Positions 7,771 to 15,521 of a stretch of 25,265 nucleotides of DNA are shown here, one piece after another. The notes under the pieces were generated by a model. It did not search any database. It worked only from the letters and a program-made list of their open reading frames with translations, and was not told where the DNA came from. The DNA comes from JADHZC01 sp964409505 (GTDB lineage Bacteria; Pseudomonadota; Alphaproteobacteria; Rickettsiales; Rickettsiaceae). Made by a program: the position numbers and the translations under genes. The stretch covers positions 1-25,265 of the forward strand of contig CAYPDK010000028.1 in the NCBI GenBank assembly GCA_964409505.1. The letters run 5' to 3'. Within the stretch, counting starts at the first letter, position 1, and the number at the start of each line of letters is the position of its first letter.

Positions 7771-8640
7771 ATGAGAGTACTATTAATAGAGGATGATGCA
7801 TCCACAGCAAAATCAACAGAATTAGCTTTAGCTTCAGACGGAATCATCTGTGATAGAGCTGAAGTGGGAGAAGAGGGAATTGAAATAGGTAAGATTTATG
7901 ATTATGACATAATTTTACTTGATTTAATGCTCCCTGATATAGATGGATATGAAGTATTGCTAAGATTAAGGTCTGCAAAAGTTAAAACTCCTATTTTAAT
8001 CTTGTCTGGCTTGTCTTCAACAGATAAAAAAATAAAGGGACTTTGCTTTGGAGCAGATGATTACCTAACCAAGCCTTTCCATAAAGGAGAGTTAATAGCT
8101 AGGATACAAGCCATTGTAAGACGTTCAAAAGGACATTCCGAATCTATAGTAAGGTTTGATAAGGTTACTATAAATCTTGATACTAGGATAGTAGAGGTAG
8201 ATAATAAGAGAGTTTATTTGACTAATAAAGAATATGCTATATTGGAGCTTCTTGCTCTTAGGAGGGGGACTGTTCTTACAAAAGAAACTTTTGTTAATCA
8301 TCTTTATGGAAGTGTTGATGAACCTGAAATAAAAATAATAGATGTATTTATTTGTAAATTGAGAAAAAAGCTTGCTAGCGCTGCTGACGGTAAAAATTAC
8401 ATTGAAACTGTTTGGGGAAGAGGTTATATGCTAAAAGACTATGACTATAAACCAGAACAAGATAAAACTCTTATTGAAGAGACAGATACGGATACAACAT
8501 CCTCTACAGAACAGAGTGATGGAGAAGAGTCTACTGCTTCAGAGATAGAAGCAGATGGTGTATCTGATTCTTCATCTCAAAGTTCGTCAACTTCTCACTT
8601 ACAAAATAAGAAAAAAAAAGAAGCTTCTGTTATTCTATAA
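7771..8640 (+). CDS. ctrA: Cell-cycle response regulator CtrA with extended C-terminal tail
   Basis: CtrA is the master two-component response regulator of alphaproteobacteria, controlling cell-cycle and developmental genes by binding DNA when phosphorylated. The receiver domain (about 1-118) has the acidic pair D8/D9, the phosphoacceptor D51 in LLDLMLPD, S79 and K101 in YLTKPFHKGEL. The OmpR-type winged helix (about 125-224) has the near-invariant CtrA stretch KIIDVFICKLRKKLA and ends with ETVWGRGYML. The product is 289 residues, while typical CtrA proteins are about 230-240. The extra part, from about residue 228, is rich in Ser, Thr, Glu and Asp, then has a short Lys run and ends ASVIL. 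It does not end in the AA of Caulobacter CtrA, a known proteolysis signal there. AGGAG lies ten bases before the ATG. The core call is certain; the tail's function is unknown. Confidence 0.95.
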   Translation: MRVLLIEDDASTAKSTELALASDGIICDRAEVGEEGIEIGKIYDYDIILLDLMLPDIDGYEVLLRLRSAKVKTPILILSGLSSTDKKIKGLCFGADDYLTKPFHKGELIARIQAIVRRSKGHSESIVRFDKVTINLDTRIVEVDNKRVYLTNKEYAILELLALRRGTVLTKETFVNHLYGSVDEPEIKIIDVFICKLRKKLASAADGKNYIETVWGRGYMLKDYDYKPEQDKTLIEETDTDTTSSTEQSDGEESTASEIEADGVSDSSSQSSSTSHLQNKKKKEASVIL

Positions 8641-8689
8641 GTTTTTGGCTGACTTATATTATTATTTTTGGTCTTAATCTTCAAGATCG

Positions 8690-8737
8690 CCACATATGCT
8701 TCTCAAGGAGCGAGTGTAGAATGTTAGATGCATGTGG
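8690..8737. other. G+C-richer inverted-repeat patch between ctrA and mlaF
   Basis: Between the convergent ctrA and mlaF stops, bases about 8687-8738 are close to 45% G+C, well above the surrounding intergenic DNA. CCACATATGC (8690-8699) faces GCATGTGG (8730-8737), giving an eight-pair stem with a two-base bulge. A shared terminator, a structured RNA or a remnant repeat are all possible. No T tract follows directly. Confidence 0.35.
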
Positions 8738-8875
8738 AATTGAATAATTGCAACTCCTAGCTACTGACTACTACACATTGAGTTATTCTGTAGAACAAAT
8801 CAAGCTAATGACACTTTCTTAATTTTTCCTATTATTAGAAATTACATCTTAAAGGGAAGGCTTGTTTTCTTCGTC

Positions 8876-9640
8876 TTAAGAGGGAAAATATTCTTTTTTT
8901 CCTATAGCAGCAACAAAATTTCTTATAAGTTTGTTTTGAGAAGAAAACATCTGATCTTTTTTACCCTCCCAAATTATTCGACCTTCTGAAAGAAAAATTA
9001 TCTTATCAGAAATAAAACTAGCCATATCAATATCGTGCGTTACAGTAACCATAGTTGCATTGAGATCTTTCCTCAATTTTTGCATAAGAGATACAATTAC
9101 TTGCCCAACAACAGGATCTAATCCTGTTGTTGGCTCATCAAAAAAAATTATCTTAGGATTATGACATACTGCTCTTGCAAGAGCGACTCTTTTGTACATA
9201 CCACCAGATAATTCTGAAGGAAAGGCATAAATGATATTTTCTGATAATCCCACAGAAAGTAATTTTTGTATCGCCAAATTTTTTGCTTCTTGATAACTCA
9301 ATTTAAAAAGTTTTTTAGCAAAAAACGTGATATTATCCATAATATTATAGGAATCAAATAATGCTCCATTTTGAAATAGGAATCCACAATTTTTTAAAAC
9401 ATCCATTCTCTTACTGTAGGAAAGATTAATTGTCTCTTGACCATTAATTTTGATGCTCCCTGAGGACGGCCTGACCAAACCCATCATAGTCTTTATTAAA
9501 ATAGATTTTCCTACTCCAGACATACCTAAAATAACAACAGATTGTTTTTTATCAACTTGTAAATTAATATTATTTAGAATCCTGCGATGAGCCACATCAA
9601 CAACAAGTGAAGAGACAAGGATTGATACTGAATCTTCCAT
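8876..9640 (-). CDS. mlaF: MlaF-type phospholipid transport ATP-binding protein
   Basis: This is the ABC ATPase that would drive the MlaE permease, in the family that moves phospholipids between inner and outer membranes. Walker A is GMSGVGKS (residues 39-46), the Q loop is in GFLFQNGALF, the signature is ELSGGMYKR, Walker B is IIFFDEPTTGLDP, and the switch His is in VTHD. The GALFDS and SGGMYKRVALARA stretches are characteristic of the MlaF/Mkl subgroup. Length (254) is normal. It is the last gene of the - strand run, 21 bases after mlaE. No mlaD-type substrate-binding gene is adjacent. Confidence 0.92.
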   Translation of the reverse strand: MEDSVSILVSSLVVDVAHRRILNNINLQVDKKQSVVILGMSGVGKSILIKTMMGLVRPSSGSIKINGQETINLSYSKRMDVLKNCGFLFQNGALFDSYNIMDNITFFAKKLFKLSYQEAKNLAIQKLLSVGLSENIIYAFPSELSGGMYKRVALARAVCHNPKIIFFDEPTTGLDPVVGQVIVSLMQKLRKDLNATMVTVTHDIDMASFISDKIIFLSEGRIIWEGKKDQMFSSQNKLIRNFVAAIGKKEYFPS

Positions 9641-9661
9641 ATAAGACCAAAAATCACCTAA

Positions 9662-10444
9662 TTATTTAACAAACAAAAAGAAAGTAATGATATAATTACT
9701 AACCAAAATCAGCACAGAAGATAGTACTACTGAATTGATAGTAGCCTTTCCTACCCCTTGAGCTCCTCCTTTAACAAAAAAACCATTAAAGCAACTAATG
9801 AAACTCATAATAAGACTAAAGACCAAAGCCTTAACCATACTATAAAAAACATCAGAATACTTTAGAACATTTTTAGTACTTAAAATATAGTCAAAATAAC
9901 TCATATCAAATTTTACTACACAAACAAATAAGCCTCCAATAATACCAATAATATTACCAATAAACACAAGAAAAGGTAGACTAATAATACCTGCAAAAAC
10001 TCTCGTCACAATCAAGTACTTAATCGGATTAGTAGATAAGACAAATAATGCATCAATTTGCTCTGTTACCCTCATTGCAGCTATTTCTGCAGTCATAGAT
10101 GAGACTATTCTACCTGTGACTAAAAGCCCCACCAAAACAGGTCCTAATTCTTGAACAATAGATAATGCTACTATTTCGGGAACAATTCTAGAAGAATAAC
10201 TACCTCCAATCCCAGAATATGTATGTAATGCAAGCACACCTCCCGAGAAAAAAGATGTCACGGCAACTAAAAATAGAGAAGCAAATCCTATTTTAAATAA
10301 GTGATAAAAGAAAATATTAGTATAAAAAGGGAAGGAAAAAAAATTATACAAAACATTAAAAAAAAATATAATAAATTTACCTACAACCCCAAAAATACCT
10401 ATCAATCTAGAAAATATGTTATTTACTAAAAAAACCATGTTCAA
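9662..10444 (-). CDS. mlaE: MlaE-type ABC transporter permease
   Basis: MlaE is the inner-membrane permease of the Mla phospholipid transport system. The 260-residue protein has several hydrophobic segments. The conserved core reads ALSIVQELGPVLVGLLVTGR, then SSMTAEIAAMRVTEQIDALFVLSTNPIKYL, the EQIDAL region being diagnostic of the family. Near the C-terminus it has FVKGGAQGVGKATINSVVLS. It is transcribed ahead of mlaF with a 21-base gap and follows alr by 60 bases, so a shared transcript is likely. Confidence 0.93.
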   Translation of the reverse strand: MNMVFLVNNIFSRLIGIFGVVGKFIIFFFNVLYNFFSFPFYTNIFFYHLFKIGFASLFLVAVTSFFSGGVLALHTYSGIGGSYSSRIVPEIVALSIVQELGPVLVGLLVTGRIVSSMTAEIAAMRVTEQIDALFVLSTNPIKYLIVTRVFAGIISLPFLVFIGNIIGIIGGLFVCVVKFDMSYFDYILSTKNVLKYSDVFYSMVKALVFSLIMSFISCFNGFFVKGGAQGVGKATINSVVLSSVLILVSNYIITFFLFVK

Positions 10445-10504
10445 TAATTTTTATCAAAATTATATTTTTCTTAACCAATTCTAAAAATGTTTAAGAATTT
10501 AGTC

Positions 10505-11608
10505 TTAGTTATACTCTCTTTTATATCTATTGCCAATCCTAGAAAAAAATTCGTAGCCAAAAATACCTGTTTTTTTTTCTAAATCCTGCACATTTTGATT
10601 ATCACCTAAAATTTCAACCTTTTGCCCTAAAAAAACATACTCCTTAGGAACCAAAGTAGTATCTATAATGATAAGGTCCATAGAAACCAGTCCTATAACT
10701 TTAGCTCTATGTCCAGAAATAAAAACTTCCGCTTTATTAGTAAAATAATCCCTAAAGCATCCATCAGCATAACCAAGGGATATTATAGCAGTACTCGCAT
10801 CATACGGGACCCTATGGCGACAGTTATATCCTATACAGCTATTTTTAGGTACAAAGTTCACCTGAATTACTCGAGCATATAAAGAAACAACATCTTTTAT
10901 CTCATAAGCATTAATATTGTATTTTATTATTCCATATAGTGCTGCCCCAACTCTTAATAGGTCAAAGTAATATTTTTCTCCTAACAGCACGGCAGCAGAA
11001 TTAGAAAATGATGTAGGAATATTATCAAATTTATTTTGTATTTTTAAAACAAAGCTTAAATCTTCAAGGTTAAGAGGACTGTTTTTATCATCTCCGGAAG
11101 ACAAATGGGACATCAAATACATTATCCTAATTTTACTTTTTTTAACTTCTTTCAAGGCCTCCTCTAGCTCATAAGAATTAATTCCCAATCTGTTAATAGA
11201 AGAATTAAAATTCAAAACACAATCCAACTGAGAAGTATTTCCTAAAAAATTCTCAGCAGTACACATACTCAACTGAAACAAATTATTTATAACAGGTATA
11301 AATCCTCTCTCCTTACAAATTTTTATGTCTTGTTTAGAAAAAATTCCGTGCAATATAAAAATCTGAGAATGACATATATATAAATCTAAAGTAATAGCCT
11401 CTTCCAAAGAAGAAACAAAAAATTTACGACACCCAGCCTCAAATAAAGCAGGAGCTATATATTCTACTCCCAAGCCGTAAGCATCAGCCTTAACAACCGC
11501 AGCAACCTCAGAAGTATTCCCAATAATATCCCTAATAACAGAATAATTATGCTTGATATTAGATAGACTCACCTTTAAAATAGGAGTTGGATCAAATTCT
11601 TGTAACAT
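10505..11608 (-). CDS. alr: Alanine racemase
   Basis: This PLP enzyme converts L-alanine to D-alanine for peptidoglycan. The PLP lysine is K40 in VVKADAYGLG, the catalytic tyrosine is Y261 in CIGYNCRHR, and the C-terminal domain has SLGYADG and GLVSMD. The RVGAALYG motif is also present. The segment usually written as LKxDTGMxRLG reads VLNFNSSINRLG here, so the Lys that is carbamylated in several characterised racemases is replaced by Asn; other family members also carry Asn there. Length (367) is typical. Having alr suggests that the organism makes some peptidoglycan. The gene starts six bases after the petC stop. Confidence 0.93.
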   Translation of the reverse strand: MLQEFDPTPILKVSLSNIKHNYSVIRDIIGNTSEVAAVVKADAYGLGVEYIAPALFEAGCRKFFVSSLEEAITLDLYICHSQIFILHGIFSKQDIKICKERGFIPVINNLFQLSMCTAENFLGNTSQLDCVLNFNSSINRLGINSYELEEALKEVKKSKIRIMYLMSHLSSGDDKNSPLNLEDLSFVLKIQNKFDNIPTSFSNSAAVLLGEKYYFDLLRVGAALYGIIKYNINAYEIKDVVSLYARVIQVNFVPKNSCIGYNCRHRVPYDASTAIISLGYADGCFRDYFTNKAEVFISGHRAKVIGLVSMDLIIIDTTLVPKEYVFLGQKVEILGDNQNVQDLEKKTGIFGYEFFSRIGNRYKREYN

Positions 11609-11614
11609 AATAAT

Positions 11615-12406
11615 TTATTGAATTCTCCTCCAAATACTCCTCATAGAGAGATAAAATAATACCGCACTTACAAAAAGAAACAATAAAACTTTAAGTCCCA
11701 TTTCCTTTCTTTTTTCCATTTCAGGCTCTGAAGCCCATTGTAAAAATATAACCACATCTTTGGCCATTTGTTCAACACTAGACTCCGTATCATCTAAAAA
11801 TGTCACTAATCCCTCGCTTAAAGGAGGAGCCATTGCTATATTTCCTCCTTCAAAATAAGGGTTATAAAAAAGTAAAGAATCCGTCTTCAGATGCTCAGGG
11901 ACTTCTAACCCATACCCAGTAAGTAAAGAGAAGACATAATTAGCACCATCATGTCTAGCCTTAATTATAAGTGACAAATCCGGAGGAAATGCTCCATTAT
12001 TAGAAGCTTTAGCAATTTGATCATTTTTATAAGGAGAGACAATATGATCTGAAATTAAAGCAGGTCTTTCATAGAGCTCCCCTTCTGAGTCAGGACCATC
12101 TAAAATACTGTAATAACTAGCTAATTCTTTTATCTCCTCCTCTGAGAAACCTAAGTCAATTAAATTTCTATAATACAAATGATTAAGTCCATGACAAGCA
12201 CCACATACCTCAAAATAAACCTTAGCACCCCTTTGAGCAGAAATTCTATCAAAAGTTCCTAAAAATCCTTCAAATGGCCACTTAAGCTTTTTAGGCTTCA
12301 AGGTTCCCTCCGTATGAGCAAAAACAAATTCTGACATTCCAAAAAAACACAATAACCAAACTAACGAAATATATCTTCTAACTAACTCTAACATAACAAA
12401 AAACAT
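11615..12406 (-). CDS. petC: Ubiquinol-cytochrome c reductase, cytochrome c1
   Basis: Cytochrome c1 passes electrons from the Rieske protein to cytochrome c in the bc1 complex. A signal peptide (about residues 1-30, ending VFA before HTEG) directs it to the periplasm. The heme-binding motif is C68-G-A-C71-H72, the axial Met lies in NIAMAPPLSEG, and a C-terminal membrane anchor (about 239-258) is followed by basic residues. The region GAFPPDLSLIIKARHDGANY is typical of c1. Translation may begin at the first ATG or at Met5. It is the third gene of petABC, 25 bases after petB. Confidence 0.95.
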   Translation of the reverse strand: MFFVMLELVRRYISLVWLLCFFGMSEFVFAHTEGTLKPKKLKWPFEGFLGTFDRISAQRGAKVYFEVCGACHGLNHLYYRNLIDLGFSEEEIKELASYYSILDGPDSEGELYERPALISDHIVSPYKNDQIAKASNNGAFPPDLSLIIKARHDGANYVFSLLTGYGLEVPEHLKTDSLLFYNPYFEGGNIAMAPPLSEGLVTFLDDTESSVEQMAKDVVIFLQWASEPEMEKRKEMGLKVLLFLFVSAVLFYLSMRSIWRRIQ

Positions 12407-12431
12407 TTAATATGTACTACCACGTAAATGA

Positions 12432-13607
12432 CTATTTCCTCAAGCTTTCTTCTCTGTAAGAAATAAAGGGAACTATAATAATAAAATGACAAAAATAATA
12501 AACAGATGCAACACGACCTAAAGAAATATAAGGTTCCTCCGCAGGATTACCTCCAATATATCCAAGCAAAAAACAGTCAAATAAAAATATCCAAAATGCT
12601 ATTTTGTACAATGGCCTATATTTAGCACTTTTAACTTCAGACCTATCAAGCCATGGCAAAAAGAACAAAATAACTATACTACTAATCATCAAAATAAATC
12701 CTCCGAGTTTTGAAGGAACTGCTCTGAGTATCGCGTAGAACGGTAAAAAATACCATTCAGGAACTATATGAGCAGGAGTCATAAGAGGATCAGCTTTTAT
12801 ATAATTATCCGGATGCCCTAAAAGATTAGGTTTAAAAAAAATAAAATAGGCAAAAATCAGGAAATAAATACAAAACCCAAAAATATCTTTGACTGTATAA
12901 TATGGGTGAAAAGGAATCGTATCCTCTTTTTTAGGCTCTACACCTTCTGGATTATTGGATCCATGAGTAAGTAAAGCCCAAAGATGTAACATTACTAAAA
13001 AAAGTAAAATAAAAGGAAACAGATAATGTAGTACAAAAAATCTATTCAATGTAGGATTATCAACAGAAAAGCCTCCCCAAAGAAAAGTAGTAATAGGTTT
13101 GCCTATTATAGGAATGGCAGAAAATAAATTTGTAATTACAGTAGCCGCCCAATAACTCATCTGTCCCCAGGGCAGAACATACCCCAAGAAAGCGGTAGAT
13201 ATCATCACAAGAAAGATGAAAATCCCTACATGCCACAATAATTCTCTAGGTTTTTTATAAGATCCATAGTAAAGTCCTCTAAAAATATGACAATAAGTAG
13301 CAATAAAAAACATAGAAGCGCCTACTGCATGCATATAGCGCAGTAACCACCCATAATTTACATTTCTCATAATTTTTTCTACACTGTCAAAAGCATGATC
13401 TACATGTGGAGTATAATGCATTGCAAGAAAGATTCCGCTTATAATCTGAATTATTAATCCCAAAAACGCTATGGAACCAAAATTCCACATATAATTTAAG
13501 TTTTTAGGTGCTTTATGAGTTAAAAAATAAGATATGAAAGTAAATATAGGAAGACGAAAATTAATCCACTCCACAATATTTAGGAGAATAGATTTATTTT
13601 TTTTCAT
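12432..13607 (-). CDS. petB: Ubiquinol-cytochrome c reductase, cytochrome b
   Basis: Cytochrome b is the membrane core of the bc1 complex, with the two b hemes and both quinone sites. The heme-ligand histidines appear as H93 and H107 (YMHAVGASMFFIATYCH) and H194 and H208 (LHYLFPFILLFLVMLHLW). Both pairs have the 14-residue spacing seen in bacterial cytochrome b. The Qo-site PEWY motif is in VPEWYFLPFY. Length (391) shows a full, unsplit cytochrome b rather than a b6/subunit IV pair. It starts three bases after the petA stop. Confidence 0.97.
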   Translation of the reverse strand: MKKNKSILLNIVEWINFRLPIFTFISYFLTHKAPKNLNYMWNFGSIAFLGLIIQIISGIFLAMHYTPHVDHAFDSVEKIMRNVNYGWLLRYMHAVGASMFFIATYCHIFRGLYYGSYKKPRELLWHVGIFIFLVMISTAFLGYVLPWGQMSYWAATVITNLFSAIPIIGKPITTFLWGGFSVDNPTLNRFFVLHYLFPFILLFLVMLHLWALLTHGSNNPEGVEPKKEDTIPFHPYYTVKDIFGFCIYFLIFAYFIFFKPNLLGHPDNYIKADPLMTPAHIVPEWYFLPFYAILRAVPSKLGGFILMISSIVILFFLPWLDRSEVKSAKYRPLYKIAFWIFLFDCFLLGYIGGNPAEEPYISLGRVASVYYFCHFIIIVPFISYREESLRK

Positions 13608-13610
13608 ATT

Positions 13611-14129
13611 TCAGCCTATTTTTATTTTGTTATCATCTATAAATTGATAAGGGGGCACCTCTAAATTTAAAGGAGCTGGCCCCTTACGTATTCTACCAGA
13701 ACTATCATAATGAGAACCGTGACAGGGACAGAACCATCCCCCAAGATAGTCTCCTTTATTCCCAATGGGCACACAACCAAGATGCGTACAAATTCCTATC
13801 AAAATAAGCCATTTATTATGATCAACTTTTGTCCTTTGAGCATCCTCTTGAGGATCAATTAAATGCTTTATTTCTGTAGAACTGGCATCTTTTATCTCTT
13901 TTTCAGTTCTGTGCTTTATAAAAACAGGTTTCCCTCTCCATTTAACAGTAATATACTCTCCCTCTTTTATTCCAGAAATATCAACTTCTAAAGAAGATAA
14001 AGATAAAACATCCGCAGAAGGATTCATAGAATCTATAAAAGGCCAAGCAGTACAAATTAAGCCAACAGCAGCAGCGCTATTTGCTGTCAAGCTAATAAAA
14101 TCTCTTCTTGTAATCTCGTTCTTAGTCAT
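13611..14129 (-). CDS. petA: Ubiquinol-cytochrome c reductase, Rieske iron-sulfur subunit
   Basis: The Rieske protein takes electrons from ubiquinol at the Qo site. The [2Fe-2S] ligands lie in C114-T-H116-L-G-C119 and C134-P-C136-H137-G-S, including the disulfide cysteines. The N-terminus has a Tat-like RRDFISLTA motif before a hydrophobic anchor (about residues 14-32), as usual for Rieske proteins, which are folded before export. Length (172) is typical. It is the first gene of petABC. Confidence 0.96.
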   Translation of the reverse strand: MTKNEITRRDFISLTANSAAAVGLICTAWPFIDSMNPSADVLSLSSLEVDISGIKEGEYITVKWRGKPVFIKHRTEKEIKDASSTEIKHLIDPQEDAQRTKVDHNKWLILIGICTHLGCVPIGNKGDYLGGWFCPCHGSHYDSSGRIRKGPAPLNLEVPPYQFIDDNKIKIG

Positions 14130-14273
14130 AAAAACCTACAACAAATAAACATATTTAAACATACTCATTTTATCTCCAAAAAATAATTCTTCACAAATTA
14201 TATATCTTCAATTGTTTTGATTCTCTTACTCTCCTTCAAATCACCCTACAAAACATACTAATCTCAAGGTAGT

Positions 14274-14300
14274 TTAATATTTAACGACTTAATATGTCAA
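14274..14300 (-). promoter_or_regulatory. Possible promoter of the petABC-alr-mlaEF run
   Basis: On the - strand a perfect TTGACA (+ coordinates 14295-14300) is followed after 15 bases by TATTAA (14274-14279). The spacing is shorter than ideal. It lies about 145 bases before the petA ATG in the 235-base gap after the upstream membrane-protein gene. Confidence 0.35.
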
Positions 14301-14364
14301 CCATATCATAAAGAATTTACTTTTAATATTCACAAATTTTAGTCAAAAAATCAAAAATAAAATT

Positions 14365-14784
14365 TTACTCTGAATAAGGATCTGCTTTTTGTTGATCTAC
14401 TTCCTCTGCGTTAGCATTATTATCTCCATTTACAGGATCTTGAGTGAAAATATTCATTAATTCCTGTTCTGCAGGAATAGGTTCGTACTTTCCAGGATTT
14501 CCAAGACATGCCCAAAGATCTCGAAAATCAAGAAGTTTTGGAGTACAATTCTGGGCTACTGCTTTTACTTCATAAAAAGACCTAGACAAAACTGTAGTAA
14601 ATTTATCAATTAATCCTATTTCATCTAACCCTTTAAAAACAAAAAATACGACAACTACAACACTAACAAAAATAAGTATATACCACTTGCTTAAAATCCC
14701 ATATACAAATACAATCATAGGATTGGACAACACTTTTTTTATTATATCAATGATATAGTTAATAATTTGACTCACTAAATGCAC
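14365..14784 (-). CDS. Small membrane protein of unknown function (possibly DUF2670-like)
   Basis: The function is not recognised. The 139-residue product has a weak hydrophobic stretch near residues 8-30, a clear transmembrane segment at about 34-50 (YILIFVSVVVVVFFVF), and a soluble region with AVAQNCTPKLLDFRDLWACL. The tail is rich in Asp, Asn, Glu and Gln. It resembles small Rickettsiales-restricted membrane proteins annotated as DUF2670, but this is from memory and uncertain. The start is a GTG; a second in-frame GTG at 14775 has better spacing from an AAGG and would remove three residues. It follows ccmB by 26 bases and precedes petA by 235, so it is probably co-transcribed with ccmB. 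Confidence 0.7.
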   Translation of the reverse strand: MHLVSQIINYIIDIIKKVLSNPMIVFVYGILSKWYILIFVSVVVVVFFVFKGLDEIGLIDKFTTVLSRSFYEVKAVAQNCTPKLLDFRDLWACLGNPGKYEPIPAEQELMNIFTQDPVNGDNNANAEEVDQQKADPYSE

Positions 14785-14810
14785 ACCTTATAATGATAAA
14801 CAACTACTTT

Positions 14811-15458
14811 TTATCTTGAAAACAAAAATTTTACTAAATAACAAGAACATAAAAGCCCTAAAGGAACAATAATCATAGCAATTCCTAAAAGCATCCAAAA
14901 ATAATAAAATAAAACTTCATTAATAAAGCTTCCAGCTAAAATAACGCTCGGCACCATAAGAGGAAACATAATACTCCAAAGATACCCCCCACCTTTTCCT
15001 GCAAGATAACACTTCGTCACTCCTAAAAAAATTATTAAAATATCCACAATAATATTCAACACAAGCGATGCAACAAATAGTAACATAGATGATGAAAAAG
15101 CAAAATTAAATAGAATCCCCAAGAAAATAATATTTATAATTAGTGACAAAAAATTACAAAAACACATAGATAAATATTTACCCAAAATGATAACTATAGG
15201 TTCAAATATAGTAAGATGCACTTCTAGCAAACCATCCTTAGTGTCCGCACTAAAAATATTCCAAGAAAGCATAACAGATGCGATAGGAGTAAAAATTAGA
15301 AAAAATCCGGGCATAAAATCGGCCCACAACTCAAATGGAATGACAAAAACCATAGTGGAATAAACAAAAAGAAAAAGAATAATCTTTCCTATAATAAGAC
15401 TATGTACATTGTTTTGTACTTTAAATTCAAAGCAACATAGCAAGAAAAATTTTCTCAT
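14811..15458 (-). CDS. ccmB: Heme exporter protein CcmB (ABC permease)
   Basis: CcmB is the inner-membrane permease that works with CcmA and CcmC in System I cytochrome c maturation. The 215-residue product has about six hydrophobic helices. Family features are the early SWNIFSADTKDGLLEVHL region, equivalent to the LFxxDxxDGxLE loop of CcmB, and the later MFPLMVPSVILAGS helix. Sequence is diverged, as is usual for this family in AT-rich genomes, but length and layout fit. It lies downstream of acnA on the same strand. Its ATPase partner gene is on the other side of acnA, facing the opposite way. Confidence 0.85.
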   Translation of the reverse strand: MRKFFLLCCFEFKVQNNVHSLIIGKIILFLFVYSTMVFVIPFELWADFMPGFFLIFTPIASVMLSWNIFSADTKDGLLEVHLTIFEPIVIILGKYLSMCFCNFLSLIINIIFLGILFNFAFSSSMLLFVASLVLNIIVDILIIFLGVTKCYLAGKGGGYLWSIMFPLMVPSVILAGSFINEVLFYYFWMLLGIAMIIVPLGLLCSCYLVKFLFSR

Positions 15459-15521
15459 CTATTTTGAGCTAATTTACGTTCTTCAAGGCATATTTACAAT
15501 TTGTACCTTATGTAAACCTCA

